Assembly (NCBI RefSeq): GCF_900089455.2
Contig: NZ_LT907988.1
Location: 2,728,001 to 2,792,000, forward strand
Source of the DNA: Orrella dioscoreae
GTDB taxonomy: Bacteria; Pseudomonadota; Gammaproteobacteria; Burkholderiales; Burkholderiaceae_B
Direction of reading: 5' to 3'
Length of the DNA stretch: 64,000 nucleotides
Below, piece after piece: positions 63,050-64,000 of this stretch (the stretch's first letter is position 1; each line of letters begins with the position of its first letter). Position numbers and translations under genes: made by a program. Under the pieces are notes generated by a model, which made no database searches, was not told the DNA's origin, and was given only the letters and a program-made list of their open reading frames with translations.

Positions 63050-64000
63050 CGCTCGCCCCACTCGCATCCGCACGCCGACTCGCCCAGGCAGCCGCCCTGG
63101 CTGCCGGACTCGCCGCCAGCGCAGGCGCGATGGCGCAAGCCGCCCTGGCGCTGCCCGGCACGCTGCAGACGCCGTACTACCGGTACGACATCGATGAAGA
63201 TCAACTGGGCGGCGCACCCGACCAGTCCAGCCTGAACCAGCCGCTGGATGCCAGCTCGCGGATGTTCATCAAGAATGCCCGCTTCCACAAGGCCGGACCG
63301 GACGGCCGGATCAACACGAGCGACGACGAGCGGCTGCGCCTCTTCGGCATCAACCTCAGTTTCGCGGCGAACTTTCCCGCGCCGGAAGACGCCGCCGGCA
63401 TCGCACGCAGGCTCAAGCGCCAGGGGTTCAACGCCGTGCGCCTGCACCACATGGACACCTCGCCCGGCACGGCCACCGATCCCCCCGTCAGCCTCCTCAC
63501 GCCCGGCCCCTATCCCAGCTTCAACGACGCCGCCGTGACGCGGCTGCGCGGCTTCATCGAGGCGCTGGCCAAGGAAGGCATCTACGTCAACCTGAACCTG
63601 CGCGTCGGCTACCAGTTCCGTCCCGACGTGGACAAGGTGCCCGCCTTCGACGCCAGCCAGCAGGCACGGCCCATCGCCAGCCCCATCGTGGTGTATTACC
63701 CCCGCATGGTGGAACTGCAGGCGCGTTTCGCCAGCGAGGCGATCGCGCGCCTGGGCCTGGCGAACAATCCCGCGCTGGCCATGGTGGAAATCAACAATGA
63801 GTCGGGGCTGCTGGCCGCCTGGCAGCGTCGCGAATGGCGCGACGCCGTCCCCGAGCAATACAGCCCGGAACTGCTGCGCCTGTGGAAGGCCTGGCTGGCG
63901 CAACGCTACGGCTCGGTCGAGCAGGCCTGCGCCGCATGGCGCACCTGCGAGAAGGCAGACGAGGTCATCCTGCTGACGCCCGAAGACGCCGAGGCCGCCG
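63046..64000 (+). CDS. Secreted glycoside hydrolase, GH5/clan-A type (3' end outside window)
   Basis: 318 codons are visible, without a stop. Signal peptide to about residue 31 (MTLAPLASARRLAQAAALAA, cleavage near AMA). A TIM-barrel is indicated by LFGINLSFAANFPA, RLKRQGFNAVRLHHMD and the strand-4 acid/base motif MVEINNESG with Glu252. Glycosidases in exopolysaccharide loci usually trim or release polymer. The nucleophile Glu would lie beyond the window. ATG overlaps the polymerase stop (ATGA). Confidence 0.82.
   Translation, partial: MTLAPLASARRLAQAAALAAGLAASAGAMAQAALALPGTLQTPYYRYDIDEDQLGGAPDQSSLNQPLDASSRMFIKNARFHKAGPDGRINTSDDERLRLFGINLSFAANFPAPEDAAGIARRLKRQGFNAVRLHHMDTSPGTATDPPVSLLTPGPYPSFNDAAVTRLRGFIEALAKEGIYVNLNLRVGYQFRPDVDKVPAFDASQQARPIASPIVVYYPRMVELQARFASEAIARLGLANNPALAMVEINNESGLLAAWQRREWRDAVPEQYSPELLRLWKAWLAQRYGSVEQACAAWRTCEKADEVILLTPEDAEAA

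Overview
The window is a GC-rich chromosomal segment of a betaproteobacterium, most like the Alcaligenaceae (Bordetella/Achromobacter group). That assignment is inferred from recognised protein families and gene order (leuC-leuD-leuB-asd-fimV-truA, ubiK-glnK-amtB, gshB-EIIA-ptsH-ptsI, pheT-ihfA-merR-tRNA-Pro); no database search was possible. I see no phage, insertion sequence, CRISPR array or plasmid function. Layout: (1) 1-9095 is a catabolic island. A LysR regulator and a partial MFS transporter on the minus strand diverge from an operon encoding an Asp/Glu-racemase-superfamily enzyme, a DUF1445 hydro-lyase, a complete TRAP transporter, an RraA-family protein and an amidase. (2) 9092-13438 holds a membrane protein, an ArsR repressor and a quinone reductase linked by a duplicated palindromic operator, and a UbiB-family protein. 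(3) 13591-18982 is the translation block rpmI-rplT-pheS-pheT-ihfA-merR-tRNA-Pro with its own strong promoter. (4) 19086-30383 holds comM, an Lrp regulator with a divergent MFS exporter, and a tight operon RraA-aminotransferase-amino-acid ABC transporter with a divergent LysR gene whose leader carries a perfect inverted repeat; an APC permease and ubiK follow. (5) 30519-40647 holds glnK-amtB behind a sigma-54 promoter with two NtrC-type sites, a LysR/alpha-beta-hydrolase pair, a class C serine hydrolase, a broken P-loop gene, a GNAT enzyme, and a TonB receptor with FecR/FecI and a Fur-like box. (6) 40695-47030 carries gshB-EIIA-ptsH-ptsI and then thrS-infC. thrS is preceded by what reads as a complete transcription attenuator with a threonine-rich leader peptide. 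(7) 47355-56829 holds trpF, tRNA-Val, small genes, truA, a short FimV-like protein, asd and leuCDB. (8) 57134-64000 is the start of an exopolysaccharide cluster (EpsF-like, EpsG-like, flippase, glycosyltransferase, polymerase, glycoside hydrolase cut by the window end). How the parts work together: the two RraA-containing operons look like regulated uptake-plus-breakdown systems for organic or amino acids. The second suggests a pathway of import, transamination and retro-aldol cleavage. glnK-amtB and the EI/HPr/EIIA set are nitrogen and PTS signalling modules. The thrS-infC and rpmI-rplT-pheST segments, usually one cluster, are separated here by about 25 kb; infC ends in a terminator and rpmI has its own promoter. 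The observations I rate highest are the thrS attenuator, the RraA-aminotransferase-ABC operon, the split translation operon and the duplicated ArsR operator.
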